Source of the DNA: Geosiphon pyriformis
Lineage: Eukaryota; Glomeromycota; Glomeromycetes; Archaeosporales; Geosiphonaceae
Direction of reading: 5' to 3'
Length of the DNA stretch: 64,000 nt
Assembly: GCA_016748015.1 (NCBI GenBank)
Contig: JAAOMT010000400.1
Span: 270,528-334,527, forward strand
Under the pieces are notes generated by a model. It searched no databases. It saw only the letters and a program-made list of their open reading frames with translations, and was not told the DNA's origin. Positions 10,866 through 24,410 of this stretch are shown one piece after another; the first letter of the stretch is position 1; every line of letters starts with the position of its first letter. Made by a program: the position numbers and the translations under genes.

Positions 10866-12024
10866 ATGTCTTACCAATCGCCTCATTATACGGCCCCACC
10901 TCCAGCATACTCTTCAATTAATCCTCTTGCTGGACCGTCTTCCGCTCGCGAGCCTTCATCAAGTCATGGATTGGACGACGTACCTGACGATTTCAAATAT
11001 GGTGTTACCGTTGCAGAATGTGACATTTCAATTCGTAATGGTGCGAGTCTCTCTTCTCTACGAATTAATTTTTCTTTTGTAATATGCTTATTAATTATTT
11101 ATTGAATTTCATTACATTAATGTGATAGCCTTTGTGAGTAAGGTCTATTCTATCTTAGGTGCGCAACTTCTTACCACCATCGTCATGGGTGCCATTTTCA
11201 TGTACAACGATTCTTTGAAATTATGGGTTTATACACAGTAATTATCTTTCTCCTTTTGAAATGCTAAATGAGATCCCGAAAGAAATTTTCACGTTCCAAT
11301 TTTTGTTAATTTCTTTAAAGTTCATGGTTACTCTGGGTTTCAATTTTCGGTTCTCTTGGAACGCTGTTCGCTCTTGGCTGGAAGAGCCAATCTTACCCAA
11401 CAAATTATATCTTGTTAGGGATATTCACACTTCTTGAAGGTTATGCTATCGCAACAGCTGGTAAAAAACTCATGACTATAATGCCATTGGGGCTTTTATA
11501 CTTTGATGAACATGATCCAAAGTGGCTTATAGATCTTGAGGCTTAATGGTATAATCTTATTTGTTTTTCTTAGTTACCTTTTACGAGAAGCAGATGGTTC
11601 TGCAAGCATTGATTATTACTTTTGGAATTTTCGTTGGATTAACTTTATTTACCCTCCAATCAAAATGGGATTTTAGCGGAATGGGACCCATGTAAGCAGA
11701 GAAAATCTTTTGAACCGATTTTTCCCTTCAATCTTGACGTTTGCAATCCCTTTTCTCTTGTTCCATAGCCTTATTGGAGCGCTCTGGGTTGTGATTATTC
11801 TTGGTTTGGTTCAGATATTTATACCTTTCTCTACTGGATTTGATCTTGTCGTCGCCATCGGCACGGCTGTCATTTTCTGTGGCTTCATAATATACGATAC
11901 TTTCAATATATTGAACCGGCTCAGTCCTGAGGAATATGTTATGGGGGCGATCAGCCTTTATCTTGATTTCCTAAACCTTTTCCTCAACATCCTGAGGATT
12001 CTAAATGATCTTAACCGAGACTAA
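10866..12024 (+). CDS. Lifeguard/BAX inhibitor-1 family membrane protein (5 exons)
   Basis: Exons 10866-11040, 11129-11237, 11321-11460, 11574-11691 and 11769-12024 join to 265 aa. All four introns begin with GT and end with AG. The start is the ATG giving MSYQSPHYTAPPPAYSS; an earlier in-frame GTG is not used. A Pro/Ser-rich cytosolic N-terminus (1-58) precedes seven hydrophobic segments, roughly 59-84, 90-115, 119-141, 147-168, 182-202, 205-229 and 244-259. Family marks include LEGYAIATA, LFTLQSKWDFSG, FIIYDT and LSPEEYV. Asp224 (IIYDT) and Asp247 (YLDFLNLF) sit where the paired pH-sensing acids of bacterial homologues lie. The family acts in ER/Golgi/vacuole membranes as Ca2+ leak channels and in stress and cell-death control. 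Length is normal and no damage is seen. Confidence 0.93.
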
Positions 12025-13470
12025 TGTATGGATGAACTCCTTCCCATTCTGTCGGGAGAGGCCGTAATGCAAGAAATCTCACAAGGCATAGTTTTTCATT
12101 GCTTCAAATGTTTAATATGTCTTTCTGTTATAAATTGGTATAGCAGTAAGTTTTTCATAAGAACTTGAAAGGGTTTGTTTCAAGCAGTCTTACGCAGAGA
12201 TTTCTAGGTAGATTTTTTACTTTGGATATTTTATTATGACATAAACTTGACAGAATTTACTTTGATCAAAGCAAAAAAAATGTCGGTTTTTTGTTTTTAA
12301 ATATATGTTAAATTTGTAATATTGCAATTAATGTCAATTGCTGTAAATAATAACATATATTGTAATTGAGTTTATGTGGTATTTTAGTACATATTGTATA
12401 AACAAAATAAAACCAGCTGCAAAAATTGAAAACTCAACATTTCATTTTTATTTTATATTTATTTCTCTTAAATAGAGTTTAAAACCCAATTTTGGTGTTA
12501 TAATTGTTAAAAGATTTTTGCAAGCTTATATTTTATGTTATTAATATTATAAAAAAATGTAATTATTGGTTAAATAAAAAATATATTTAATAATTTTATG
12601 TAAATAAATAACTTGATTTTTTTTATTAATTATTTTATAGGCAAAATAAAATTTAACTTTAAAAAAACAAAATAAATATATTTTAAAAATGTTTTTAAAT
12701 ATAATTATTAATATTTAATAAAATAAATTAATAAAAGATTCAATATATTAAAAAATTTAATTATATATATATATGTTTTTTTACTGCAAAATTTTGTTTT
12801 TGATTTTTTTTTGCTGGTTTTTTTATTGTATTTTCTGATTTATATTATATTTTAAAAAATAAAATTGTTAATAAAATTTGTAATAATTTTATAAAACTTA
12901 AAAATTAAAATTAATTATATATAATACAATATTATTAAACTTATTTTTTATAAATATAAAATAATTAATATTAACAAATACAAATTTAAAAATTTTTGAT
13001 ATTATTACAATTAAATAAAAATTAAAAATTATAATTTAATTTTTAAGTCAATTTTAAAGACTTTAAAATTTTATTAATTTTATTATTATATATGTTTTTA
13101 TTAAAAAATAAATATTTTATAACTACTTTTTAAATATTTAAATTTAAATTAAACACAATTATTTTATTATAAAATTATGTTTTAAATTGATTATTATTAA
13201 TTAAATTATTAATTAATAATAATAAAAATTAATAAACTTAATTTTAATAACTTGGATTTTATTTAATAACTTTAACTTAAAGTATTAATTTATTATTATA
13301 TATTTGAAAAAACTAAATTAATTAAATACTAAATTTATATTAAAAATATTATGTTTATTAAACAAAATACCTATTAAGTTTTATATTATCAAAAAATATT
13401 AAAAAAATATTAAATTAAAAAACTTTTTTTTTTCCTATTTTTATAACTATAATTAAAACAAAAAGTAAAA
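12025..13470. other. 3' flank of Lifeguard gene, then AT desert
   Basis: 12025-12430 keeps gene-like composition and includes AATAAA at about 12406, a plausible polyadenylation region. From about 12430 the sequence turns into an A+T mixture with no readable protein in any frame. It is probably an older transposon beyond recognition. Confidence 0.5.
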
Positions 13471-13778
13471 AAATTTCAAACATTATTTTTTTTATAGTAA
13501 CTAATAAGATTTTAACAAAAAAAAATCTTTTTATTATTAAAGTAAATATTATAACAATATTTTTCTTAAATAAAAATAGTAAAAAATTGTCTTTGGTAAT
13601 TTTTAAAGTATTTTTTTATTTTTAATTAGTGGTTTTTTTAATTAAAGTTTTTCTAAGAGATATACTAAACTTAATTTTAGTATTGTTTCTATTTTTTCTA
13701 AAAACTTTAAAGTATTTAACAATAGACTAATTAATAAATTGGTTTTTTCTGTTCTTATTATTAATATTAATATTATTA

Positions 13779-14057
<279 letters not shown>

Positions 14058-14464
14058 CCAAACTTTTTTGTAATTTAGATAAAATTTTGGAAATTTTTTT
14101 TTAATAATAACTAGCTTTTTTTTTAATATAAATAATAATAACAATAGTATATTTTTCAAGATAAGCCAAAACTAATTACTAATTATATTGTTACATATGA
14201 TGTTTTTTAGTAAATTATTATTGGTTTTTAAAACAAAACTATTTATTAAATTACTTAATTTTAAGAATTGAACTAATCAAATAAAAACAAAATTAACTAT
14301 TTAAGTTAGTTCAAATTTTATTACATTAATATTCTAAAAAAAAACTTATCTAAAAAAGATATTCTTTAAATAAATTCAAATAATATAGTATTATTATTAA
14401 TCAATCCAACCAGTTATTTAGCTGTCTTTAAAACATTAATCTTAATATTAATAGTTTTATGTTT

Positions 14465-17460
14465 TTATAGTAATATCAAATTAGAAAACATATTATTATT
14501 AACTATAAACAAATTTATATAAAAGCCAGCCATATTAATGTTTTTATAGTTATATTTAGTTTTTAAAGCAATAATTTTTTGTTTTAACTTATTAACAATT
14601 TTGCTAAAGATATTTATATATATTATAATCTTATTGATCTTAAATCCAAATATACTATTTGAAACCAAATTTTTATTAACAAATTGTTTAAATATAATAA
14701 TCAAAAAATTAACCAGCTTAATAATAGACTTAACCAAAGCAAAAAGCTTGGCCAAATCAAGTTCCAAAAAAGCTAATTAAAAAAAAACCACAGAATTACT
14801 AACTATTATATTAGCAAAAAAACAGAACCAACTAGAAAACTAAAAATTAAAAAAAGCACAAGAGCAGTAGCTTTAACATAAAACTTAATACCAATAAAAC
14901 AAAACACAAAAGTCTTGAAAATTTTAGAAAAGAAAAATGAAAACATCTTATAATTAATAGCCAAATAATTTAAGTTTTAATATTTAAAATAATATTAGTA
15001 TTTAAGAATTTCTTACCAAATACAATATTTTTTCAAAGTATTAATTTTAATAATAGTAGCATTCAAATTACTCTATAAGTTAAATATAACCAGAATAAAC
15101 TAGTATTATTAGCAATTTTGAGTCTTTTTTTTTTACTGTTTGTAAATGTTGTATTATTGTTAATTAGCAATTATGAAAAGCAGTTAAATCTTTAATAACT
15201 AAATTTATCTTCAAATTATTTCTTATAATTTGAATTATTGGACTTATATGTAGAATAACCAATTTTATGTTAATTATTTATATAGTTATTTTGCAATAAA
15301 AGTCAACTTTTTTTCAGAAAATACTCATCTAAAAGTTTACTAAAAATGTGTAATTATTTTGCTATAAAAGTTAACTTTTCTATAAAAAATCTCAATTATA
15401 AGTTATTTAATAATAAAAAAATAAAAATAAAAATAAAAAAAATAAATTAAGAAAAAAATATAAAAATATATTAAGAAAGTTGATTTGAATTCAAATCTAA
15501 AAATTATTAATAGTTTATTAAAATTGGTAACTAATTAATTTCAAATTGTTAATATAAAATAGTTAAATTCATAATAAAAATAAATAAAAATTTTTATGTT
15601 TTCAAAGTAGATTTTATTAAAATTGATTTGTATAAAAAATACTAAAGATATTAATTCTAATTTAAAATATATTTTCTTAAAGAGAAAAGCTCTTTTTTTA
15701 TACAACTTATTATAATACTATTCTATAATTTAATATATTTTTTTTCTAATATTTTAATAACTTAAAAATATATTTTGTTAAACTACAAGTTATTTCTATA
15801 AACTATAGATTATTTTGGTGAATTATTAAATATTTTGTCAAATTATTAAATATTTTAACAAATTTTAAATGTTATATAGTTTAATGTATTATATAATTTA
15901 ATTATTATAATTTTGTTATATTTGTGTTTTGTACAAATTAAGTTATTAATTAAATAATAATGCAATAATTTGATAAAATAATAAGTAGTAAATTGAAATA
16001 ATAATATATGTTAATTAATAATAAAAATTATAAAAATAATTTTATGTTAAATAATATCTTAAATTTTGACTGGTAATACTAAAAACAATAACCAAAATCA
16101 AATAAGTGAAGAATAAAACAAGACTGACCACCAATCTGAAAAATTATATTACTAATTTTAAAGGCAATACAGCAGAAAAAAATTGACCAACTTGGCTTTA
16201 AACTTATTATAAAACAGAATAGCTTCATTTTAATTTATTAAAAAAAAATTCTAAAACTATTTTTGTCTAATAAAATTAACCAATAATTCAAAACACATAC
16301 AACAACATCCAAAATTTTAAAGTAAATAATTACATATTGTTAAATGCCAACAAACTTTAATATAACATAAAAAACTTTACCAAATACATTAAATACTATT
16401 TTAACATTAACAGCAAACATACCTAAAAACATATTATATAATACAACAGCAACAAAAAAAAATCAGACTTAAAAACCACCAAAGATTTGGCAAGTTTAAA
16501 AGTGACCAGATAAACAAAGCTATCAAATTCAACCAAAAATACAGTTTTTAAAGACTATTAAAAAGCAAACTTTATATAAAAAAGTTTTATATTGTTTTTT
16601 ATAATAGATTTTGTATTCAAAAAACTATGCACAGACTAAAAAACAGTCTTAATATAAATCAATTTAATCTTAAAAGTAATATTTAGTATTAAAATAAAGA
16701 CCACTTATTTAGCAAAATTTTATGCCTAGTAATAGTTTTCTAAGTACTACTAATAATAATACTAAAAACCAAAAAAGATAATAATAATTCAATTTTTATT
16801 TAATTAATCCAATTTCTAAGAACAGATAACTTAATAAAAAACTGTTGTTTTATTTTTAAAATCAGTAAAAATTTGTTAAAAAACATCATATTTGACAATA
16901 CAACTAGTAATTGATTTTGGCTTATCATAAATAATATATTAAATAATATATTAAATAATACAATAAAAATCTTATTCAAAATTTTATCTAAAATCACAAA
17001 AAAATTTAATATACCAATAGCAAAAGCAAATAACTACTTTTGTTTTTTGGAATTTTTGGTTTTTCTGATTATTTTTAAAAAAGTGGTGCTAGTAGTATTA
17101 AATATAGCAACAATAATTGAAAAAACCAACTTATTAATTAGGCTTATTATTAAAAACTTTTAGGCTTTTAATAAAAATAAAGACAACACTAAAACTGATT
17201 CAAATATGTCTCTTAAAAAAAACTTTAACTAGTAAAAAACTAGTCAAAAATAAAAAAAATGTTTTAAAAACCATTAAAGACAGTCTTTTATTATTATTAC
17301 TTAAAGAAAAAACTCTTAAAACATTTTGTTTAACTGTTTTTACAACAAAAAAAACTTTTTTGGTTGAAACTTTATTAAATATTTTAGAAAATATATCAGA
17401 TATAGCTTTTTTATTTTTTGCTTTAATTGTAATTATAAAATTAAAAAAACAGAGTTTTTT
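14465..17460 (-). pseudogene. Decayed LINE ORF1, type D, split by a solo LTR
   Basis: Reading 17460 down to 14465, the minus strand keeps the order of a LINE ORF1 protein. A low-complexity N-terminus is followed by an SQNQLLVVLSN-like block near 16920 and a KTITRHKILLNKW-like block near 16720. An RRM-like segment follows near 16430-16260 (IVFNVFGKVFYVILKF, then QYVIIYFK), then FKAKLVN near 16190. After the LTR comes FILVIFN, then INTLKKYCIWW near 15000 and a C-terminal helix (14767-14465, LAKLFALVKSIIKLVNFL). These match another LINE ORF1 type that I recall from mycorrhizal fungal genomes. Stops are frequent and almost all changes are toward A+T. Removing 15104-16078 makes the two halves contiguous. 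Confidence 0.65.
15104..16078 (-). repeat. Solo LTR, family A, in type D LINE ORF1
   Basis: This 975-bp LTR in reverse orientation begins TATTATTAG and ends CTGGTAATA, decayed from TGTTACCAG...CTGGTAACA. It aligns throughout with 29655-30611 and 54449-55375. The flanking 4 bp are CTAG on the left and CTAA on the right, a 4-bp target duplication with one G-to-A change. The disrupted ORF1 resumes on the other side, so LTR-LTR recombination has removed the body of the element. Confidence 0.85.
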
Positions 17461-17719
17461 TTAATTAATTATTATTAAAATTAGTTATTATTTTGTTGTT
17501 ATAATTATTGTAAATATAACTAAAAAACTTAATAAATTTTTTACATATTTTGATTTTAATTAAACTTTTATGTAAATATTATTAACTAACAAAATTATAT
17601 GTTTTTTATGTATTTTGTAAAATTACTTAAAATTTTTAGTTTTTTTTTAATATATTTTTTATAATTAATTTAATTACAAAAATTAAAAATTGAGTTAAAA
17701 TGTTTTTCAAAACTAAGAA
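17461..17719. other. AT-rich spacer, nothing recognised
   Basis: Short AT-rich sequence between the type D ORF1 remnant and the 3' tail of the next LINE. No readable motif. Confidence 0.4.
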
Positions 17720-17754
17720 ATTATTATTATTATTTTTTTCTTATATTTAACGAA

Positions 17755-17870
17755 TGAAGTCCAAATGCGACCTAGCGCTATACATTAAACAAATAATCTA
17801 AACTAGGTGCGAATCATGTGCTCTCTACACGTGACCAGCCACTTGGGCCAGTCAGGACTACACTATACAC
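17755..17870 (-). repeat. Conserved LINE 3' UTR
   Basis: The minus strand carries TGTAGTCCTGACTGGCC, then GTGGCTGGTCACGTGTAG and GCACATGATTCGCACC. The same block ends the other LINE copies here. Its preservation in copies whose ORFs are unreadable suggests it is the part recognised by the reverse transcriptase for target-primed synthesis. Confidence 0.75.
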
Positions 17871-20800
17871 TTATATGCACAGAAACTGAACCTCCAATAC
17901 CTGAAAAAAATGGACAAAACTTACGAAACCCGAAACCAACTTCAAACGCCTCAGCTACTCCCAGCAATCTGACTATACCAGCCGAAAACACTATAGGCAA
18001 ACCAAAAACTGAAGCAGGAGTGGAGCCATCAATCGGAATCAAACTGTGCCTTTCCATAAACACTCGGTGTCTGGCCCAGACCAACCAAATATTGTCCCAA
18101 AATGCAAGACAAAACTCATGCACAAAGCTCACAATCCTCTTAGCACCCTCCTTAGAATCCTTAAAAACCAAGACAGACTCATGAAACCATTCATCGAAAA
18201 CAAAGCCCTTACACAGAGCAACACCAACTCCAACTTTAGAAACACAAGAATCCAAGGCCTGTAAAACACATGAAGAAGAGCGAGAAAGACCAGAAAGAGC
18301 CTTCCAAGCTGAAGCATGAGTGTCCAACAAATGAGCATAGGCAACGGCATCCTGAGGACACAAAAAAACATGATCCGAGGTCTCAACGTCACCACAAAAC
18401 AGACAGACCACACTGGGGTATCTTCTATTATATAAACGCTTATGCACAGCAACAGGAAGCCAATGATAGAGAGCCTTCATAAAGTAAGTACGACAGCCTG
18501 CCATGCGCATACTGGTAAAACCGGATGCCATGTGAGAATCAGGGTGCTATACCATAGAAGACTTAGACCAATTGATTTTAGCACGCAAACTATCATCCAC
18601 AACACAAGAACCTACTCCAATCTCCCAACGAGCACAATGAACTGACTGAAAAACATCACAAACAAAGTGTCTAGAATTACCAGAAACTGCCATACCACCA
18701 GCACATAGAAAACATTCACTGACTAAATGAGGTAGGCGCCAAGCAAAGAGAGCAGCACCTTTGGCAAGCGCATTAGCATGCTCATTGTCTGAGACACCTA
18801 AGTGACTTTTTACCTTAACCCAGTTCACATCCAAATTTTTTTGACAAATGACAGTAGCAATGTGACAACACTCAATCCAACAGCAGTTCCTGAAATCCAG
18901 ACAAACCATCGAAGACTCCGACTTACATGCATCCAAAGCAGCTTGGCTATCTGAGAACAAGTCAATCGAATGATAAAAAGGAACACACTCAAGGGCCAAA
19001 GTGATGGCTTGCAGCTCTGTTAGAGTAGAAGAAACCAAACCAGACACCCCAACATCCAAACCCAAGTTAATGTCCTCAAAAAAAATGGCAGCACCTGCTC
19101 TCATGTCAACAGTGCCCAGACCAGAAAGAGATCCATCCGTATACACAGAAAGGCGGGCAGCATCAACGGTTGGCAAAGTGTTATGAACCATACCAAAATC
19201 ATAAGAAAGATGAATATCAGAAACAGCATGACCATCCACCAAAGAAGAACTTGAGGAGAGAGATACAACACCACCAAGAAAACAAATGGAAAGACCAAAC
19301 CAGAAAGGGACTAGGCCACGAGGGTCCAGCCTCTTCCAATGCTTGAAGGTCCCCCAACTAAAAACATTACCATTACGGTCACAAAGCTGTTCCACGAAAG
19401 CGATTCCATAATGCCTGAGTAAAGAAACGCACTTAAAAAAACAGGATTCACCAAAAACCAAAGACATAGGAGTACTGCACTGATGATGAAAAGCACAAGC
19501 CAGAGGGCCTCCCAGAGACAAATCACATCCAGAAAAAATGCGAACCACACCTGCCAAAAAATTGTTCGAGGGACTGATACCAACACGAGCCAGAAACAGC
19601 AAAGGATGACAAGGACGCCAGCTGAGAACCTGAAGATCATGAGACTTATGAGAAAACAAGCGACCCAAGACACCAGTAGAATTTGCAAAAGCAACAACGG
19701 AGACCGATTTACTTTCAGCTTGGATCTGTTCAAAAGTTCTTAAATTGTACAAAGAGGGGTGATGAAGTGCATCACTGGGAAAATCATGTGGCAATCCAGA
19801 TTTGGACTTTAAGACCTTATATACCAAAGTATCCCATTTACTACAGACACCAATAGAAATGAAACTGAACTGAGTTCTGTAGCTGATGATAGGGAAAAGA
19901 ACTGCAGACACTAAATATGCACACTGTTTGTCCGAAATCGCCTTTCTCAAAACAAGATTCACAAAAAACCATACATTAGCCTCAGCTTTAGCCAGACTAG
20001 GCTTCGAAAGACCCTCAGAAGACAAAAAAATACCCAAATAGCGATGAGATTCCCTTTTCTTGACAATAGAAATAGGCACACCACTGATAGTCAAACGAGG
20101 ATCCAGCACCCGGCAATTAATGGGGATGGCCACCGTTTTGTCGTTGTTCACAGAAATATTATTAAACCTAAAAAACTCACTAGCAACATCAAGAATGCAT
20201 TGTGTAGCAGCCTGGCTGCTACCAACCCAAATAGTATCATCGACAAAAGCACTGACAACAAGAAACAAAGACAGCCCAGCTTGAGGATCCACCCGGCCAG
20301 TTCCTGATATGAAATAAGAATTCAATCTGTAGCCATACAAACTATTCTGTCTCTTGACCTTGCACAAAAGTGAATCATAAAAAATACGCCAGAGAAGAGG
20401 TGAGAAAACTTCTCCCTGATTCAGCCTATCATGGACACAATACCCATCAGTCAAGCCAAAGTCAGTCATTACTTTGTTGACGCGACCATTGTGAATATTA
20501 CCAAAAAATCTAATAAACCTGTCACACATTTTGATTCTGACCAGACTCCTCCTAAGATGTTCCCAACCAACCGAGTCATAAGCCTTGTGCATGTCCTGTA
20601 AAACCAGCCAAAGTTCACGGTTCTTCTCCAAGGCATCCTCAATCACAGAACTGATAGCAAAAATGGGAGATTGCGTCATCGTACCCTTCAAAACTGAAAA
20701 ATTGTCCCCACAAAGAACATCAAAAGTGCTGCAAGCCAGAGAGATCCTATCTGAAAGAATCTTGGAAAGAATCTTGCAGGCAGTTTCAATTAAAGCTATT

Positions 20801-22551
20801 GGACGGGTGTTCATAAGAACTCCCTCCCATTCATATGGTTTAGAAATCATCGAAACCCAAGCTTCCCTTCAAGGCCCAGGAACTGACTCGCCAACCAAAC
20901 AGAGATTTAAAAGCACCAAAAGCATATCTAAGACAGATTTGTCACAATGTTTTCATAATTCATTGGAGATACCAGAAAGACCAGCTGCTTTTCCATCAGA
21001 AAGATTCTCAACAACAGCTAACAACTCATCAAAACTAATCGAACACATGACATTAGAGAAAGCACCATCGAACACGTAATCCAGAGGCTGATATTGACGA
21101 GCCCAATCTTCAGATAAATCAGACACCACTTCACGTTTTCTGGTCCATCCCTTCATAATTTCATCCATCTTAGACTTAACCAAATCAGGCTCCAAAATCA
21201 ACTCATTTTCCACAACCAGATGATCCAGGACCACCTTGTGAAAAGGACGCTCCAAGACACTCCTAATGGTGTAACCCTTGTTCAGTTCAAAACTCTCCAT
21301 TCTCCTATTAATAGCCTGCTTGATAGAGGATTCCTCAGCACACTTAGATTCTGATAATTTGAGAGAGCAGTACAATTTCCTTGCTTTGGCCAATACAGAA
21401 CGAATATGATCAAAATTAGAACCTGAAAGAAACAGAGACCTAACCACCAATGCACCAGGGAAGTCTAGTCTGTGCCACACCTCCAATAAAGAAGCAAAAC
21501 TATCACTAGAAGCCAAACACGAAGCCTTGACCAACTTAGAAACCAGCAGCTCTAGCTTGTGAAACCTAGAAAAAGTTTTGGTAAACATGCCATCAAAAAC
21601 TTTGAACCATTTTTTCTTAAATATACCACCCGCCGAGAGAACCATAATCTTGTGAATAATGTCCCACATAGCATCCACATCTGAAAACCTTACTGTCACA
21701 CCAAAAGCATTTGAGAACATAGAGACATTAGTAGCTGAAGCAACCTTAAACTCCAACTACTTAGCTTCATTGGTACTTTTGACGTCAAACTTCCAACGAT
21801 CTTTATTTGCTTGCTTGCGAAGAGAATTCAAACACATATCCAAGAGCCCGCCCAAATCCAAATCCACCAAAACAGCTTGATGGTCTGTGTCAAAATGCCC
21901 ACTGACATTCAAAACTTCACAACTCACTATTACATTAACAAGACTCGAGGAGACAAACACATAATCAATTGTTTTCTTAACACCCCTAGAATTTTTCCAA
22001 GTGGGCATTTTCACAGCCAGGCTACTGATTAAAGAATTGACCAGACCCAAATCAAAGCATTTTTTGAAACTTGTACTTTTATGAGAACCATCTTCATTAA
22101 AATCGCCACTAAGAATGATGAAAGAAGATTCATTAACAGCCTTTGCAATAAGAGAGTTGATATCGCCAGCTTAAGCAAACCGAGTTACTGAAAAGGCACC
22201 AGCGTACAGCCCCAAAATTGACACAAATAGTTTATTCTTGAAAAGCAGCCTAATGGACAGGAGCTGACCAGGCACCTCAGAAACCTTGTACACATGACGA
22301 GCCAAAGAAACGTCCATGATAACAGCAACACCCGCACCCAAGTGACCAGAGTCCAAACCAGAAGTGAACACTCAGACACCATCGAACTTGTCTGCAATCC
22401 ACGGACAAACCCTACTTCTTAATTTCGTTTCAGTAACAACAAAGACCACATTGTTCATTTCATTATGCCACTTAATAATGTCCTCTTGCTTAGCGGGATT
22501 GTTCATGCCCTTGATGTTGCACATAGCAACTTTCCAGACCAAACTGCTCAT
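17863..22551 (-). pseudogene. LINE copy 1 ORF2: endonuclease, RT, RNase H, zinc knuckle
   Basis: A single ~1560-codon frame from ATG 22551 to 17863 with six in-frame stops and no frameshift. Four Trp codons became TGA or TAG, one Arg became TGA and one Gln became TAA. Domains: an APE-type endonuclease (TETKL, GDFNED, a TDH motif near 21890); a reverse transcriptase with KAYDSVGW, QGEVFSPLLW and catalytic FVDD at 20247-20236; and an RNase H with YTDGS, ELQAITLALE and DSQAALDA. The last RNase H Asp appears mutated (NEHANALA for the usual NExAD). A C-terminal CLFCGD...DHVFLC knuckle follows. The ATG overlaps the ORF1 stop as ATGA. Not translatable as it stands. Confidence 0.92.
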
Positions 22552-24410
22552 TGAGTGAGGGATAGAGATGCCGAACGCGTCCCTATACTATCCACTTTGG
22601 CCAAAAGGCCCAAAACTGTTTCCATTAAACACTTCATGCTGTCTTCCAGCTTAGACACTGAAGACATATCGAAAGACACCACTCCTACAACATTCCCACC
22701 ACTAGTGGATGCACCCGAACTCTCACTCATCACTACATCCACCCCTTGATCCTGTGATAAAGGGGTCACCAATGGCTGACATTCAGGGCTAGGCTGGAGA
22801 ACCATTGGTCCGAGTGCATCCAATTTCTTAGCCAGCTTACCAACTTGCTACGCGAGGCTGGCGAGACTGCGCTCAAGAGCAGCAAACCTATTGTTGACTT
22901 CCATCATAACCGGTAGAGACGACTTCATCTCCAAAAAGGAGCCATTATTCACCAAAACATTTTGACTAGAGAGGGGGAGTGAAAAAGACCTGCGAACAAC
23001 CTTCGCCTATGAGAGACCACCAAAAAAGACCGGACAGGCAATTGGAGCTGAGCACTTGGCATAGATGGTTACCAGCCTGCTTTTATCTGTATCCAAGAAA
23101 ACCCTACGCAGCAAACTACCAAAGAAAAATTTCCCACCAACTGCACAACCCAATGACATATGACCCAACTTCTCACACTTGGCGCATTTAGCAGAAATGA
23201 GACGAGACCAGTGGAGATTAGTGTTCCTAAGTACTGGCGTCATTCCCATAGCAGCATCCAATGACTCAACAGAGTCGAAGCAAACAACAGTACACCTGGC
23301 CCAAGCATATGTAACAAAATGACGATCAATGACGCATGTCTTCCCATCCACAGATCTAACAAAATCCCAGATATCATGAGCATTGGTCCCTATTGGTAAT
23401 GTGTAAAGCAGCACTCTATGTCGGTCCCTTGTATCTCATGCCTCCTTGTTTGAAACAGTCTTAGCCATTCGTACAGCATCTTTCCCAATTAGAATGGACC
23501 ACTCAGCTGCGACCAAATCAGCCTGATTCGATCACTCAAATTCCACTACTGCCTTCTGCCACAGCCTAATTAACTGCATCTTGATCATCTTAATAACTCC
23601 AAACTCGGATAGCACAGCACGCACAGCCTCAGCTGATGTTCCAATTGGAATTTCTTTTATGACTACAGCCCGATCTGATTGCCTAGATGATTTTTTGAGA
23701 TCGGTGTTTACTAAGATCTTCGCATTTGCAGCTTTATTAGTAGCTTTCATTAGACTCAATTTGGAAGTGAACGTTGCTCTGATAATCCCAGCAAATTTTG
23801 AGGGGGTAGATATCCTCCCAAAACCATTGATTCCTGAAAATAACTTTCTAATAACTGCACACTTTTCCTGAGAGGTTTTGCCAATAATCTTATCCAAGCC
23901 AATATCTAAAGCAAACGATTTCCTAACCAGAACATTGACCAGATTCTTAACCAAAGGAGGAGGAGGTTCTAAGACAGCACCAGAAAGAACATCGTTATCA
24001 TCACTACCCGAAAAATATATCTTTCCCAATGGCTTTCCCAGTGCACTTTTGGTCTTAACTCTTGAACTTTTCGGCGTCTGATTAGGATCCCCACCAGCAA
24101 GAAGACCTTCCTCACCATAATTGATACTGGTTTCCTCCACCAAACACTCAGCTTCCATATCAACACTCTCAGACTCAGTGGTGTCTCCTGCCTCTAATCC
24201 CCATGAGCAACCACTCTGCACTTTATCCGAACCCTTTTCAATGCCAATACTATCTTCAAGAACACCACCTCTTCTCTTTTTTCTCAACAAAACAGCCATA
24301 AAACCACCACCTGAACTAGAACCTTCCATAGCCTTCTTTATGACAGCAATACTAGAGCCAACAGTGGCCTCATAATCGAGCAAAAACAGTTTAGATTTAT
24401 TGTATTGAAT
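22548..24410 (-). pseudogene. LINE copy 1 ORF1: RRM-like, CCHC RNA-binding protein
   Basis: One frame runs from about 24410 to the TGA at 22548, broken only by stops at 23531 (CGA to TGA), near 23439 (Trp to TGA), near 22996 (Trp to TAG) and near 22845. Parts in order: basic KKRRGG near residue 35; an acidic region; KSFALDIGL and INGFGRISTPSKFAGIIR; an RRM-like domain (DRAVVIKEIPIGTS, then IKMIKMQLIRLWQKAVVEF); and a CCHC knuckle CAKCEKLGHMSLGC near 23165. The C-terminal helical tail may be coiled-coil. Such proteins coat LINE RNA. No ATG is evident at the N-terminus, where the homologous frame begins upstream of LLDYEATVG; the start is undetermined. Confidence 0.85.

Noticed and set aside
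17807-23191. Many plus-strand frames of 60-160 codons opposite LINE copy 1
   Set aside because: They are antisense shadows of ORF1 and ORF2; no motif or homology of their own.
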